Shown here: positions 8,592-18,268 of the stretch, piece after piece
Position numbering within the stretch: the first letter of the stretch is position 1
How the letters are laid out: every line of letters starts with the position of its first letter
Source of the DNA: SHZI01 sp041396045
GTDB taxonomy: Bacteria; Pseudomonadota; Gammaproteobacteria; Steroidobacterales; GCA-2729495
NCBI GenBank assembly: GCA_041396045.1
Contig: JAWKZI010000005.1
Span: 163,440-227,439 of the forward strand
Direction of reading: 5' to 3'
Length of the DNA: 64,000 nucleotides
Made by a program: the position numbers and the translations under genes
The notes under the pieces: generated by a model
Databases searched by the model: none
Told to the model about the DNA's origin: nothing
Seen by the model: only the letters and a program-made list of their open reading frames with translations

Positions 8592-8639
8592 GGACCAGCC
8601 CCGACCACACTCGACTGCGACGGCCGGCTGATCGGGAGA

Positions 8640-8716
8640 TGGCGCGCTCGGAGAGATTCGAACTCCCGGCCTTCTGGTTCGTAGCCAGACGCTCTATCCA
8701 ACTGAGCTACGAGCGC
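8640..8716 (-). tRNA. tRNA-Arg (anticodon ACG)
   Basis: Complete cloverleaf on the minus strand. The acceptor arms are GCGCTCG (8716-8710) and CGAGCGC (8650-8644); the D arm reads TAGCTCAGTTGGATAGAGC; the anticodon loop is CTACGAA within TCTGG/CCAGA; and the T arm is GGGAG-TTCGAAT-CTCTC. Discriminator G and an encoded CCA (8642-8640) complete the 77 bases. ACG decodes CGU/C/A after inosine modification. Confidence 0.95.
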
Positions 8717-8977
8717 GTTGTTTTACCTGGGAAACATGGATAGCGGGGCGGGAATTATAGGCAATCCGGGCAGGATGGGAAGCGGTGGTCGGGAGATGCT
8801 GCAATTTCAGGGGTTTCTTGCGGGCTAATCCCGGCTGATCGCGCCGGGTGGGGCAGGCTTGCTCGGGGCCGGGATTGGCAGTAAAGCGTCCGCTGTACAG
8901 CTTGGAGCTGGGGCGGTTCGGACAAGGGCGGTCTGTCCCGGTACACTGCGGGCCGCAAACAAATCTCTCGGAGAGCA

Positions 8978-9835
8978 ATGATGATTCTGCTGACTGGCGT
9001 CACTGGTAAAACGGGCGGTGCATCCGCCCAGGCCCTCCTGAAGAAGGGCGTCCCCCTGCGGGCCATCGTCCGCGATGCCGAAAAGGCAGCGGCGCTGAAG
9101 GCGGCGGGTGTGGAGCTGGTGGTTGGCGATGTGGGCGACAAGGCGACGCTGGAAAAGGCCTTTGCGGGTGTAGAGAAGGCGCTGATGACGATCCCGAACA
9201 GCCAGAAGCAGCTGGAGATCGAAAAGCAGTTCGTCGACGTTGCCAAGGCCAAGGGGGTCAAGCACGTCGTCAAGATGTCATCGATGGAAGCCGTGGCCGA
9301 GGCCACCAGCCCGATTGCAAAGATTCACTACGATTCCGGCGAGTACCTGAAAAAATCAGGTCTGGGCTGGACGCTGATGAAGCCCAATTTCTTCATGCAG
9401 AACTTTCTGGGCAGTGGCGCGACGATCAAGGCGCAGAACAAGTTCTTTCTGCCCATGGGCAAGGGCCAGACGGTGATGATCGACACCCGCGACATCGGCG
9501 CCTGCGTGGCGGAAGTGCTGACGGGGTTGGGGCACACAGGCAAGGAGTATCCGATCACGGGTCCGGAAGTGCTGACCTTCGCCGACGCGGCAGATCGCTT
9601 CAGCAAGGCGCTGGGCCGAAAAATTGAATACGTCTATGTGCCGATGGAGTCTTACAAGGAGACTCTGGCCCGCTTCCTTACCAACGAATGGCATCTGAAT
9701 GCCGTGTGTTCACTGTTCAACGAGATTGCCCAGTGGCAAGACCTGAGCACCACGGACGGCGTGAAGACACTGACCGGCAAGGCGCCGATTTCGCTGGAGC
9801 AGTTTGTTCGCGACCACCAGGCCGTATTTACCTGA
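8978..9835 (+). CDS. NmrA-like NAD(P)-binding oxidoreductase
   Basis: 285 residues of the atypical short-chain dehydrogenase group (NmrA/HSCARG, QOR2-like). The N-terminal ILLTGVTGKTGGASAQALL carries the GxxGxxG nucleotide site; VVGDVGDKATLEKAF and VKMSSMEAVAE follow as in the family. GGAGAG sits seven to eight bases ahead of the ATG pair at 8978/8981. Members either reduce quinones or act as redox-sensing NADP-binding proteins; which applies here is not clear. It is transcribed alone, convergent with the CPXCG gene. Confidence 0.8.
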   Translation: MMILLTGVTGKTGGASAQALLKKGVPLRAIVRDAEKAAALKAAGVELVVGDVGDKATLEKAFAGVEKALMTIPNSQKQLEIEKQFVDVAKAKGVKHVVKMSSMEAVAEATSPIAKIHYDSGEYLKKSGLGWTLMKPNFFMQNFLGSGATIKAQNKFFLPMGKGQTVMIDTRDIGACVAEVLTGLGHTGKEYPITGPEVLTFADAADRFSKALGRKIEYVYVPMESYKETLARFLTNEWHLNAVCSLFNEIAQWQDLSTTDGVKTLTGKAPISLEQFVRDHQAVFT

Positions 9836-9846
9836 GCACAGGCGGG

Positions 9847-10032
9847 CTACTCACGCTCCACTGAAACATTTGCCGGCGCGCCGTTCACCACGCTGAAGCT
9901 GATTACCATCGGGGCGCAGCACACCGAGCAATCTTCCACGTAACGCTGGGACTCGACCGACAGGTCGAGTTCCAGCATGGTGCTGGCCCAGCACCATGGG
10001 CAGGTGACACTGACGTTTTCCAGCATCTGCAT
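9847..10032 (-). CDS. CPXCG-type cysteine-rich small protein
   Basis: 61 residues with a CPWCW pair (TCPWCWASTMLEL) and a second cysteine cluster CSVCCAPM, spaced like the CPXCG-motif zinc-ribbon proteins common in Proteobacteria. The expected glycine of CPxCG is tryptophan here. Its ATG overlaps the gloB stop by one base (TGATG), so it is translationally coupled to gloB. Function of the family is unknown; metal binding is inferred from the cysteines. Confidence 0.75.
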   Translation of the reverse strand: MQMLENVSVTCPWCWASTMLELDLSVESQRYVEDCSVCCAPMVISFSVVNGAPANVSVERE

Positions 10033-10802
10033 CAGAACTTGTCCCGGCGACGGCGGGTCTCGGCAAACACAGCGACATTGTCGGCGGCAGACATGCCCAG
10101 CGTGGCCCGCAATTCCTCGCTGGCCGGGCGCAGAAAGGGATTGGTCGACTTCTCCAGACCGATGGTGCTCGGCACGGTGGGTCGGCCGGCAGCCCGCAGG
10201 CTTGTGACCTCTTCCATTCGCGCGCTGAGCGCAGCGCTGACCGGTTCCAGGGTTAGAGCAAAGCGGCCGTTCTTCTGTGTGTATTCGTGCGCGCAGTAAA
10301 TGCGCGTGGCGTCGGGCAGGGCCATCAACTTCTGCAGCGATGTCCACATCTGGCCGGGCGTCCCTTCGAACAAGCGGCCACAACCCATCGAGAACAGGGT
10401 GTCGCCGACAAAAGCCACGCTGTCAGCCTCGAATGAATAGCAGATATGTCCGATCGTGTGGCCCGGCGTTTCCAGGATGGTGGCGCTGTGATTGCCGAAG
10501 TCGAAGGTGTCGCCATCGCTCAGCTTGATGTCGATGCCGGGAATGCGGGCGGCATCGGCCCGGCAGCCGACAATCACGCACCCGGTACTTTCCTTCAGGG
10601 CCAGATTGCCACCCGCATGGTCGGCGTGGTGATGGGTGTTCAGGATGAAGCTGAGGTTCCAGCCGCGTTCGTCCAGCGCACGTTCGATCGCGTCCGCATC
10701 CGGCGTGTCAATCGCTGCCGTCAGTCCGGCAATCGGATCATGTATCAGATAGCCGTAATTGTCTGCAAGGCACGGGATCTGGTGAATTTGCAGAGCGGGC
10801 AT
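10032..10802 (-). CDS. gloB: Hydroxyacylglutathione hydrolase (glyoxalase II)
   Basis: 256 residues of the metallo-beta-lactamase fold. The metal-binding motif THHHADHAGG lies at residues 56-65; LETPGHTIGHICY, FVGDTLFSMGCGRLFEG and IYCAHEYTQ follow in family order. It hydrolyses S-lactoylglutathione to D-lactate, completing methylglyoxal detoxification. It ends in a one-base overlap with the CPXCG gene and starts 10 bases after moaB, so it belongs to the same minus-strand run. Confidence 0.93.
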   Translation of the reverse strand: MPALQIHQIPCLADNYGYLIHDPIAGLTAAIDTPDADAIERALDERGWNLSFILNTHHHADHAGGNLALKESTGCVIVGCRADAARIPGIDIKLSDGDTFDFGNHSATILETPGHTIGHICYSFEADSVAFVGDTLFSMGCGRLFEGTPGQMWTSLQKLMALPDATRIYCAHEYTQKNGRFALTLEPVSAALSARMEEVTSLRAAGRPTVPSTIGLEKSTNPFLRPASEELRATLGMSAADNVAVFAETRRRRDKF

Positions 10803-10812
10803 AACGACAGAC

Positions 10813-11334
10813 TCATACTTCTTTGAGGCGTGGCATCAGTTCCACCAGATTGCAGGGTTTCGTGCGACTGTCGAGTTGGGTGGATATCAACCGGTCCCAG
10901 CCGGTTGCGCAGGCATTGCTGGAGCCGGGCAGGCAGAACACATAAGTGCCGTTGGCAACACCGGCAAGCGCGCGGGACTGCAGGGTCGACGTGCCGATGT
11001 CTTCCCATGACAACTGCCGGAACATTTCACCAAAGCCTTCAATGACCTTGTCGAGCAGCGGCTCGATTGCTTCCGGTGTGCCGTCACGACCGGTCACCCC
11101 GGTGCCGCCGGTGGTCAGGATCACATCGATCGCCGGGTCGGCTATCCAGGTCGATACCGTGGCACGAATCTGGTAGATGTCGTCGGGTTCCAGCGCACGG
11201 TCACCGAGGCTGTGGCCGGCATCTTCAAGGCGCTCGATGAGCAGTGCGCCGGATTTGTCGGTTGCCACTGTGCGCGTGTCGGAAACGGTGAGAACCGCAA
11301 TCGACAGGGTTTTGAAATCTTCGCTGGCGCTCAT
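10813..11334 (-). CDS. moaB: Molybdenum cofactor biosynthesis protein B
   Basis: 173 residues from MSASEDFKTLSI. The molybdopterin-binding fold shows SIAVLTVSDTR, ILTTGGTGVTGRD and FCLPGSSNACATGWDRL. MoaB/Mog proteins adenylylate molybdopterin before molybdate insertion. An in-frame ATG seven codons upstream is less likely as it adds a non-conserved MREYHAS. Neighbours are moeA and moaA, consistent with molybdenum-cofactor synthesis. Confidence 0.9.
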   Translation of the reverse strand: MSASEDFKTLSIAVLTVSDTRTVATDKSGALLIERLEDAGHSLGDRALEPDDIYQIRATVSTWIADPAIDVILTTGGTGVTGRDGTPEAIEPLLDKVIEGFGEMFRQLSWEDIGTSTLQSRALAGVANGTYVFCLPGSSNACATGWDRLISTQLDSRTKPCNLVELMPRLKEV

Positions 11335-11374
11335 GCTGGCATGATACTCCCGCATTCCGGACGGATGGTGATGG

Positions 11375-11809
11375 TCAGGCCGCGGTATCGCCCCCGGAGC
11401 GTCGCACCTGCTCCCTTAAAAAGTCGGCAAAATGCCGGCAGGCATCGGTCACGGTAAATATTCCGGCGAGTTTGCCGCGACGCGTGACAATCGCTGCTCC
11501 CAGGTGATGTTCCGCCATGTGGGCGAGCACCGTGTCCAGCCGCGAGTTCATGTCAACGATGTAGGCATCGCGGACCATCGCGTCGGCGACCTGCGTTTTC
11601 TGTGCATCGAGGTAGGCAAAATCCGGGCCCAGCACCAGCTTGATGTCGCGATCCGACATGCTGCCCACCAGCTTGCCCGCCTCGGTCACGGGGAGATGAC
11701 GAATCTGGTGTTTCCGCATGAAGTCCTGGGCTTCCGCCAGCGAGGCGGCGACGTCGACCGAATACGGAAAGGGCGTCATCACGGCCTTGATCGTTGGCAT
11801 CCGCTTCAT
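11375..11809 (-). CDS. CBS-domain protein
   Basis: 144 residues made of two CBS motifs: MTPFPYSVDVAASLAEAQDF to LVGSMSDRDIKLV (about residues 11-58) and VADAMVRDAYIVDMNSRLD to LAGIFTVTDACRHF (74-128). Tandem CBS pairs bind adenosine ligands and regulate partner proteins. Position between moeA and moaB suggests co-transcription with the molybdenum-cofactor genes, but no functional link is evident from the sequence itself. Confidence 0.85.
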   Translation of the reverse strand: MKRMPTIKAVMTPFPYSVDVAASLAEAQDFMRKHQIRHLPVTEAGKLVGSMSDRDIKLVLGPDFAYLDAQKTQVADAMVRDAYIVDMNSRLDTVLAHMAEHHLGAAIVTRRGKLAGIFTVTDACRHFADFLREQVRRSGGDTAA

Positions 11810-11875
11810 GGTCTGATCATAGACTGCAAACGGCGAATTGTGTGGTCCCGGGAAAGGCAGCAGTGGCAGCCACGC

Positions 11876-13102
11876 CTACGACCAGCGGAAGAATCTGGCG
11901 GGGAATCCGGCCGGGAAATCGACACGGTCTGCGGGCAGCTCAATGAAGCCATCCGTGCCGCCTAACGAAATGAAATCTCCCGAGGTGTTGGGTGGTCTGG
12001 GCATTGCCAGGCATTGTCCGTCGTCTTCGTAGTGCAACACGGTGGGCACGAACCAGGTCATCGCGGGCTCAAAGTGCAAGGGAGTGCCGAGACGTACCCG
12101 TTCCGGCGGTGACGGCGTTGCGCCGAGTGCTGCAAGCAGGGCGGGCGCCACGTAGCGCACCAGACACACCAGGCTGGACACGGGATTGCCGGGCAGCGCG
12201 AATACCGGTTTGCCGTCTGGCGACACGCCAAACCACAGCGGCAAGCCGGGCTTCTGCAGCACCTTGTGGAAGATGACACGCACGCCCAGATCCGCCAGCA
12301 CCGTGGGCACGAAATCGAATTCGCCCATCGACACGCCCCCGGACAGGATCAATACGTCCTGCGTGGCGAGCAGTTCCGCGAGCTCGTGTTCAAGCACGGC
12401 CCGATCATCCGGCAGATGACGGCGACGGCAGGCGCTGAAGCCACGAGTGGCCAGGGCCGCCGCAATGGCCCGATCATTGGAGCTGCGAATCTGGGTGGCG
12501 GTCATGGGCAGCCCGACATCCACCAGCTCGTCGCCGGTGGAGGCAACCGTGATCTGTGGTCGACGAGCCACCTCGACCTCGAGATTGCCGGTAGTGGTAA
12601 GGACTGCCATTTCAGTCGGGCCCAGACGGCAGCCGGGAACCAGCACCACCGCGCCCCGGCCATGATCGGATCCCTGACGGTGCACAAATTGTCCGGCTTG
12701 CGGCTGATAGCCGGCATGGATGGTGATCTGCTGGCCGTCGCGGACCAGGCGTTCCACGGGAACAACCGAGTCGGTACCAGGCGGTAATGCGGCGCCGGTC
12801 ATGATGGCGACGCAACTGCGGTCATCGGGTACCGGAATCGGTTGGCCGCCGGCGCCCTGGGTGCCCACCAGCGCGAATGTATGCCGGCCGGCGGCGAAAG
12901 CGCTGTAACGGATGGCCACGCCGTCCATCGTGACACGGTCAAACGGCGGCTGGTCGCGTTCGGTGACGAGCGTCTCTCGCAGGATTTCACCACCGGCGGC
13001 CGCCAGCGGGACGCGCTGCGTACCCCAGTCTTTGAGGTTGCCAAGGATCAGCGATTCGGCTTCGGCAACGGTCACTCGATGTCTGGTATCGGTACTCACC
13101 AT
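11876..13102 (-). CDS. moeA: Molybdopterin molybdenumtransferase
   Basis: 408 residues, normal for MoeA. Visible motifs are RDQPPFDRVTMDGVAI, CVAIMTGAALPPGTDSVVPV, ILSGGVSMGEFDFVPTVL and PVFALPGNPVSSLVCLVRY, which cover the active-site loops. The enzyme inserts molybdate into adenylylated molybdopterin. Its ATG lies inside the end of the XdhC-like gene (seven-base overlap), so the two are probably translationally coupled. The CBS gene follows after 66 bases. Confidence 0.95.
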   Translation of the reverse strand: MVSTDTRHRVTVAEAESLILGNLKDWGTQRVPLAAAGGEILRETLVTERDQPPFDRVTMDGVAIRYSAFAAGRHTFALVGTQGAGGQPIPVPDDRSCVAIMTGAALPPGTDSVVPVERLVRDGQQITIHAGYQPQAGQFVHRQGSDHGRGAVVLVPGCRLGPTEMAVLTTTGNLEVEVARRPQITVASTGDELVDVGLPMTATQIRSSNDRAIAAALATRGFSACRRRHLPDDRAVLEHELAELLATQDVLILSGGVSMGEFDFVPTVLADLGVRVIFHKVLQKPGLPLWFGVSPDGKPVFALPGNPVSSLVCLVRYVAPALLAALGATPSPPERVRLGTPLHFEPAMTWFVPTVLHYEDDGQCLAMPRPPNTSGDFISLGGTDGFIELPADRVDFPAGFPARFFRWS

Positions 13103-14071
13103 TGGCCTGCGTTGCTGGTCTGAACCACCGTGTGGATCTCGGCGAGAATTGCCAGGGCGATGGATTCCGGTGAGTTGGCGCCGATGGGCAGACCAGCCGG
13201 CCCATGCAGACGGCCGGCCAGCTTTGTGGCGCTGTCACCCAGGTCATTCAGCAGCCGGTCACGGCGGCCCGGTGGCCCCAAAAGGCCTACATACGGAATG
13301 TTCGATTCCGCCAACACAGCCAGGTAAGTGCGATCGGTTGCCAGATGATGGCTCATGACGATCGCTGCGGCGAAGGTCGGCAGGTTTACCTGTGATGCCA
13401 GGTCCGAGGCTGGTGCGCAGTGTCGCGCACGACGCTACCGAAGCCGGCCCGCTGCAGATAGTCGGGCCGGCATCGGCCAGGGTTACGCGCCAGCCAAGCT
13501 GATCCGCCATCTGTACCAGAGGCAGTGCATCCGCGCCGGCGCCCAGTACCAGCAGCCGAGGCAGCGGCAACAGCCGCGTGCGCAGCGTGTTGATCGTGCC
13601 GGGGGACTCACTGTCGATACTGCGGGTGTCGACCCACGTGGTGCCGGCGCGAATCTCGCCCTCATCCTCCAGTACCACGGTGCACCAGGCGGGCACGTCG
13701 CCACGCATCACCTCGGCAATCGTTGCCAGCGGTTCGTATGCGTCATTGGCGCTGAGTTGCTGGAGCAGAATGCGCATCAGTCCGTCGCAGCCGATACCCA
13801 GGCCAAACAGCTCATCCTGTTCGCCGCGCATGTCGTAAGTCACGAGTCGCGCATTGCCGGTTTCGGCAAGCGTCGCCGCATGACAGGCGAGGTCGGCTTC
13901 CAGACAGCCGCCACTCACCAGGCCGGCACACTCGCCGCCGTTGGCGATCAACATGCGGTGACCGGCCTTGGTGTAAGTCGAGCCGGCTGTTCCAACGACG
14001 GTGGCCAGCGTCAGGCCGCGGCCCTCGGCCCGCCACGCATCGAATTGCCGGAGTAGCGCCAGCTGGCTCAT
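13096..14071 (-). CDS. XdhC/CoxI-family molybdoenzyme maturation factor (two frameshifts)
   Basis: The N-terminal two thirds read cleanly: LATVVGTAGSTYTKAGHRML and GLVSGGCLEADLACHAATLA are the XdhC/CoxI signature, followed by the Rossmann part (RLLVLGAGADALPLVQMADQ). The C-terminus IVMSHHLATDRTYLAVLAES to VGLLGPPGRRDRLLNDLG lies in another frame. Reading DYLQRAGFGSVVRDTA between them shows two single-base losses, near 13462 and 13420. XdhC binds molybdenum cofactor and matures xanthine-dehydrogenase-type enzymes. Its ATG overlaps the stop of the quinone oxidoreductase gene (ATGA). Confidence 0.85.
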
Positions 14072-15072
14072 TCCCTGCCATCCACGCCCAGGATGATCTT
14101 GCCCATTGCTTCATTGGCTTCGAGAATCCGGTGCGCTTCGACAGCCGATGCCAGCGGCATTACCTGCTGAATCACCGGCACGATCGTGCGCGTTGCGAGC
14201 AGTGGCCATACCTGCCTGTGGAGTGCAGCGGCCATCCGGCCCTTTTCTGCGACAGTACGGTTGCGCAGTGTGGAGCCGGTAATTGTCAGTCGTTTCAGAA
14301 AAACCTGGCCGACGTTCAGTTCACCTCTGGCGCCACCCAGTGCCGCGATATACACCAGCCGGCCTTCGTCACGCAGCAGGCGGAGGTTGTCGGCGAGGTA
14401 GGGGCCGCCGACCATATCCAGTACGACATCAACACCGTGTTGCCCCGTCGCTTCCTTGATCACGTCACGAAATTTGTGAGTCCGGTAGTTCACGGCCAGT
14501 TCGGCCCCGAGTTCGACGCACAGGGCGCACTTCTGGTCGCTGCCGGCCGTTGCGTACACGCGGGCGCCAAGTGCGACCCCGAGCTGGATGGCGGTGGTGC
14601 CGATGCCGCTGGCACCGCCATGGACCAGCAGGGTTTCTCCCGCCTGCAGATGGCCGCGCTCAAAAACGTTATGCCAGACGGTAAAGAATGCCTCAGGCAG
14701 TGCAGCAGCTTCCACCAGGCTGAGTGCCGCCGGAACAGGCAGGCACTGCGCGGCAGGAGCGACGCAGTATTCGGCGTAGCCGCCACCGGTTAGCAGGGCG
14801 CAAACGGGCGTACCCACGGAAAGAGCGGCGGGCAGGGTTTCGTTCGTGGTTGCGCCTGCGGAGACTATGGTGCCGGCGACTTCGAGGCCGAGGAGATCGG
14901 AGGCACCAGGCGGCGGGGGATAGTGTCCGGCACGTTGCAGGCAGTCCAGCCGGTTAACCCCGGCTGCTGCGACGCGAATCAGGACCTCGCCGGGACCCGG
15001 CACCGGAACCGGACGCCGGGCAAGGCGCAGTACTTCAGGTGGTCCGGCGGCCGAAATCTCCACAACCTGCAT
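14068..15072 (-). CDS. NAD(P)H-quinone oxidoreductase, zinc-free MDR family
   Basis: 334 residues of the medium-chain dehydrogenase PIG3-like group: MQVVEISAAGPPEVLRLA, VNRLDCLQRAGHYPPPPGAS, LLVHGGASGIGTTAIQLG (nucleotide site) and VDVVLDMVGGPYL. No structural zinc cysteines are seen. The start MQVVEIS fits the family; another in-frame ATG at 15144 would add 24 non-conserved residues and run closer to moaA. It heads the minus-strand run through xdhC, moeA, CBS, moaB and gloB. Physiological substrate unknown. Confidence 0.88.
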   Translation of the reverse strand: MQVVEISAAGPPEVLRLARRPVPVPGPGEVLIRVAAAGVNRLDCLQRAGHYPPPPGASDLLGLEVAGTIVSAGATTNETLPAALSVGTPVCALLTGGGYAEYCVAPAAQCLPVPAALSLVEAAALPEAFFTVWHNVFERGHLQAGETLLVHGGASGIGTTAIQLGVALGARVYATAGSDQKCALCVELGAELAVNYRTHKFRDVIKEATGQHGVDVVLDMVGGPYLADNLRLLRDEGRLVYIAALGGARGELNVGQVFLKRLTITGSTLRNRTVAEKGRMAAALHRQVWPLLATRTIVPVIQQVMPLASAVEAHRILEANEAMGKIILGVDGRE

Positions 15073-15198
15073 GGTGCCGGTGGCCACGGTGGTGTCGTCG
15101 TGCAGCCGAGCTGCGGTCGACGAGCGCTGACGTTGAATGGACATCGGCAGAGAATATATATCAACGGTCAGGCCGAATCCGTCTGCTACCATCCTGAC

Positions 15199-16257
15199 AT
15201 GCAGAAACGTGTCATCAAACTGCACCCGGAACAGTCCTTCAAGGACACGGCGCCGGTCGTGCTGGATCGTCGTCATCGGCCCATGCGGGATCTGCGCATA
15301 TCGGTCATGGATCGCTGCAATTTCCGTTGCCCCTATTGCATGCCGGAAGACAAATACCACTCGAATTTCGAATTCCTGAAGAGCAACGAGCGATTGTCTT
15401 TCGACGAGATCGTGCGCCTGGCTCACCTGTTTGCCGGCCTCGGCGTGCACAAGCTGCGAATCACCGGCGGCGAACCGCTCTTGCGGCCCAACATTGCCGA
15501 GTTGATTGGCGATCTTTCACGGGTTTCCGGTATTGAAGACATTGCCCTGACCACCAACGGCATTCTCCTTGCACAACAGGCGGCTGCCCTGAAGGCCGCC
15601 GGACTGTCGCGTGTCACGGTCAGTCTGGATTCACTCGATGACGCCGTTTTCCTGCAGATGAGTGGCGGCCGTGGCAGCAAGGCCCAGGTGCTGGAGGGTA
15701 TTCAGGAAGCGATTACCGCCGGCTTGATGCCGATCAAGGTGAATACCGTCGTCAAGCGCGGCATGAACGAGCACACGATTGTTGATCTGGTGGACCATTT
15801 CCGCGGCACCGGCGTCATCGTGCGCTTCATTGAATACATGGATGTAGGCACCATCAATCACTGGCGGGCCAGCGACACGGTGCCATCCCGCGAGATACTC
15901 GCGATGCTCAGCGAGCGCTGGTCGTTGACAGCGGTTGCACCCAACTATCACGGCGAGGTTGCCGAGCGTTATCGCTTTGATGACGGCGCCGGGGAGGTTG
16001 GCTTTATCTCTTCGGTATCCGAACCTTTTTGCGGGAGCTGCACGCGTTGCCGGTTGTCTTCGGACGGCCAGCTCTATACCTGCCTCTTCGCTTCGCGCGG
16101 TACTGATCTGAAGGGCCCAATGCGGGCCGGTCTTGCCGACGATCAGTTGATTAAATTGATTACCGGGATCTGGACCGGGCGCGAAGACCGCTACAGCGAA
16201 CTTCGGGCCGGACAATCGCCAGGTGAGAAAGTCGAGATGTACTACATCGGTGGCTGA
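15199..16257 (+). CDS. moaA: GTP 3',8-cyclase (molybdenum cofactor biosynthesis protein A)
   Basis: 352 residues. Radical-SAM cluster cysteines Cys40, Cys44 and Cys47 lie in DRCNFRCPYCMP; the second 4Fe-4S cluster uses Cys278, Cys281 and Cys295 (FCGSCTRCRLSS, with 13 residues to the last). ITGGEPLL and the essential C-terminal GlyGly are present. With MoaC, absent here, it converts GTP to cyclic pyranopterin monophosphate. It is divergent from the oxidoreductase-xdhC-moeA run, and the intervening 126 bases should hold both promoters. Confidence 0.96.
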   Translation: MQKRVIKLHPEQSFKDTAPVVLDRRHRPMRDLRISVMDRCNFRCPYCMPEDKYHSNFEFLKSNERLSFDEIVRLAHLFAGLGVHKLRITGGEPLLRPNIAELIGDLSRVSGIEDIALTTNGILLAQQAAALKAAGLSRVTVSLDSLDDAVFLQMSGGRGSKAQVLEGIQEAITAGLMPIKVNTVVKRGMNEHTIVDLVDHFRGTGVIVRFIEYMDVGTINHWRASDTVPSREILAMLSERWSLTAVAPNYHGEVAERYRFDDGAGEVGFISSVSEPFCGSCTRCRLSSDGQLYTCLFASRGTDLKGPMRAGLADDQLIKLITGIWTGREDRYSELRAGQSPGEKVEMYYIGG

Positions 16258-18241
16258 GCCGCCCACCGGCTACCCGACTACCGGTGCGATCCTGTGGCAG
16301 CCGGATGCCAGCCGTCAGCGGCGCGCACACCTGACGCGCTTCCAGAACCTGATGCGAGCGCGATACGGCGCCGCCACAAACGACTATCAGACGTTGCACC
16401 AGCGGTCAGTGGATACGCCGACCAGTTTCTGGGGTGCCTTGGCAACGTTTTGCGATCTGCGCTGGCGGCACAGGCCGAGCGCGGTCCTGGAAAACAAACC
16501 GGATGCCGGGCAGATGCTCGGGACGCGCTGGTTTCCCGGCGGTACGCTGAACTTTGCCGAGAACCTGCTGCGCTTTCGCGATGACCGTCCTGCCCTGATC
16601 TGGCGTAACGAAGCGGGCCGGAGCGGCGAACCAGTTATGCAGAACTGCATGAACAAACCGCGCGAGCCGCTGCCGGGCTGCGTCGCCTCGGTGTCTCTTC
16701 AGGTGATCGGGTGGCGGCGTTTCTGCCTAACGGACCGGAAGCCATCATTGGCATGCTGGCAACCACCAGCCTGGGCGCCATCTGGTCGTCCTGCTCACCG
16801 GATTTCGGCGCAGCGAGCGTTATCGATCGCTTCGGCCAGATTGCCCCGAAGGTACTGATCGCGACCGGAGGCTATCAGTACGCCGGCAAGACCATCCGCA
16901 CGCAAGACACCGTACGGGCACTGTCGGCTCGGCTCGCCGGGCTGGTCGCCGTTGTGGATGCCGGACCGCCGGAATTCAGATTGGATGAACTTCATTCACC
17001 GGATGATGTGACCCGGACGAAAGTCCTGAGCTGGCAGGCGCTGACTTCTGAATCGGCACCGCTGGAATTTGTCGCGACCCCCTTCGATCACCCGGTCTAC
17101 ATACTGTATTCGTCGGGGACCACGGGGCTGCCCAAGGGCATCGTGCACGGCGCTGGCGGCATTCTGTTGCAGCATCTGAAGGAACACCTGCTGCACGTCG
17201 ACCTGCATCGCGATGACCGGTTGTTCTATTTCACGACTTGTGGCTGGATGATGTGGAACTGGCTAGTGAGCGGCCTGGCCGCTGGCGCCACGCTGGTGCT
17301 GTACGACGGATCACCGACCTGGCCAGACGAAGATGCACTCTGGCGTCTGACCGACGAGCTTGGCATTACGGTGTTCGGTACCAGTGCCCGCTACCTCGCC
17401 AGTGTTGCGCGGCGAGCCACCAGCCCGCGTGATATGCACAGTCTTGCATCGATTCGCAGCATCCTGTCGACCGGTTCGCCGCTGGCGCCCGAGACTTTCG
17501 ACACCGTATACGAACGCATCAAGCCAGACCTGCAACTGGCATCGATCTCTGGTGGTACAGATATTTGTGGCTGCTTTGTCCTCGGCAACCCGCTATTGCC
17601 GGTACGGCGTGGCGAGATTCAGTGCGCGGCGCTGGGCATGGCAGTGGACATCTACGATAGTGACGGACAATCCCTGCCAGCCGGACGCGGTGAGCTGGTG
17701 TGCATCCGGCCGTTTCCATCGCAGCCGGTTGCGTTCTGGGCCGACCCGCAGGGTGAAAAATACCGAAAGGCTTATTTCGCCCGCTTTCCTGGTGTGTGGG
17801 CACACGGTGACTTCGCGGAAAGAACCTCATCCGGCGGCTACATCATTCATGAACGCTCTGATGCAGTACTGAATCCGGGCGGCGTGCCGGATCGGTACGG
17901 CGGAACTCTACCGTGTGGTAGCGCTGATGCCGGAGATCGTTGAAAGCCTGGCAGTTGGACAGCGTTCCAGGCGGTGACGAGCGCATCGTGCTGTTTGTGG
18001 TCCTGGCCACCGGTTGTGAACTGGATGATGCGCTGCTTGAGCGCATACGGCAGACGGTGCGTCGCAGGCTGTCGCCCCGACATGTACCGGCGGTGATCCG
18101 GCAGGTTCCGGACCTGCCGCGCACGCGGAGCGGCAAGCTGTCCGAGTTGGCGGTACGTGCAGTCGTGCATGGCGAAGCGCCCGGCAATCTGGACGCACTG
18201 GCGAACCCGGAGATCCTGGAGTACTTCGAAATGGATCGTAG
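16250..18241 (+). CDS. Acetoacetyl-CoA synthetase (frameshifted)
   Basis: Adenylate-forming enzyme activating acetoacetate, of about 650 residues. It starts at a GTG overlapping the moaA stop by eight bases and reads PTGYPTTGAILWQPDA, WFPGGTLNFAENLL, AIIGMLATTSLGAIWSSCSP, YILYSSGTTGLPKGIVHG (AMP-binding signature), TCGWMMWNWLVSGLA, GGTDICGCF and finally LPRTRSGKLSELAVRAVVHG (acetylation-lysine region). Single-base indels near 16631, 17890 and 17965 split the frame, and the final stop is also obscured, lying somewhere between 18241 and 18258. All domains are present, so sequence error is likelier than decay. Confidence 0.85.
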
Positions 18242-18268
18242 CTGCGGCCGCAGGTTGATCTCTTTTGT

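Noticed and set aside
13355..14056. 233-codon open frame antisense to the XdhC-like gene
   Set aside because: Low-complexity Arg/Ala composition typical of a shadow of a GC-rich gene; the XdhC reading restores a known family.
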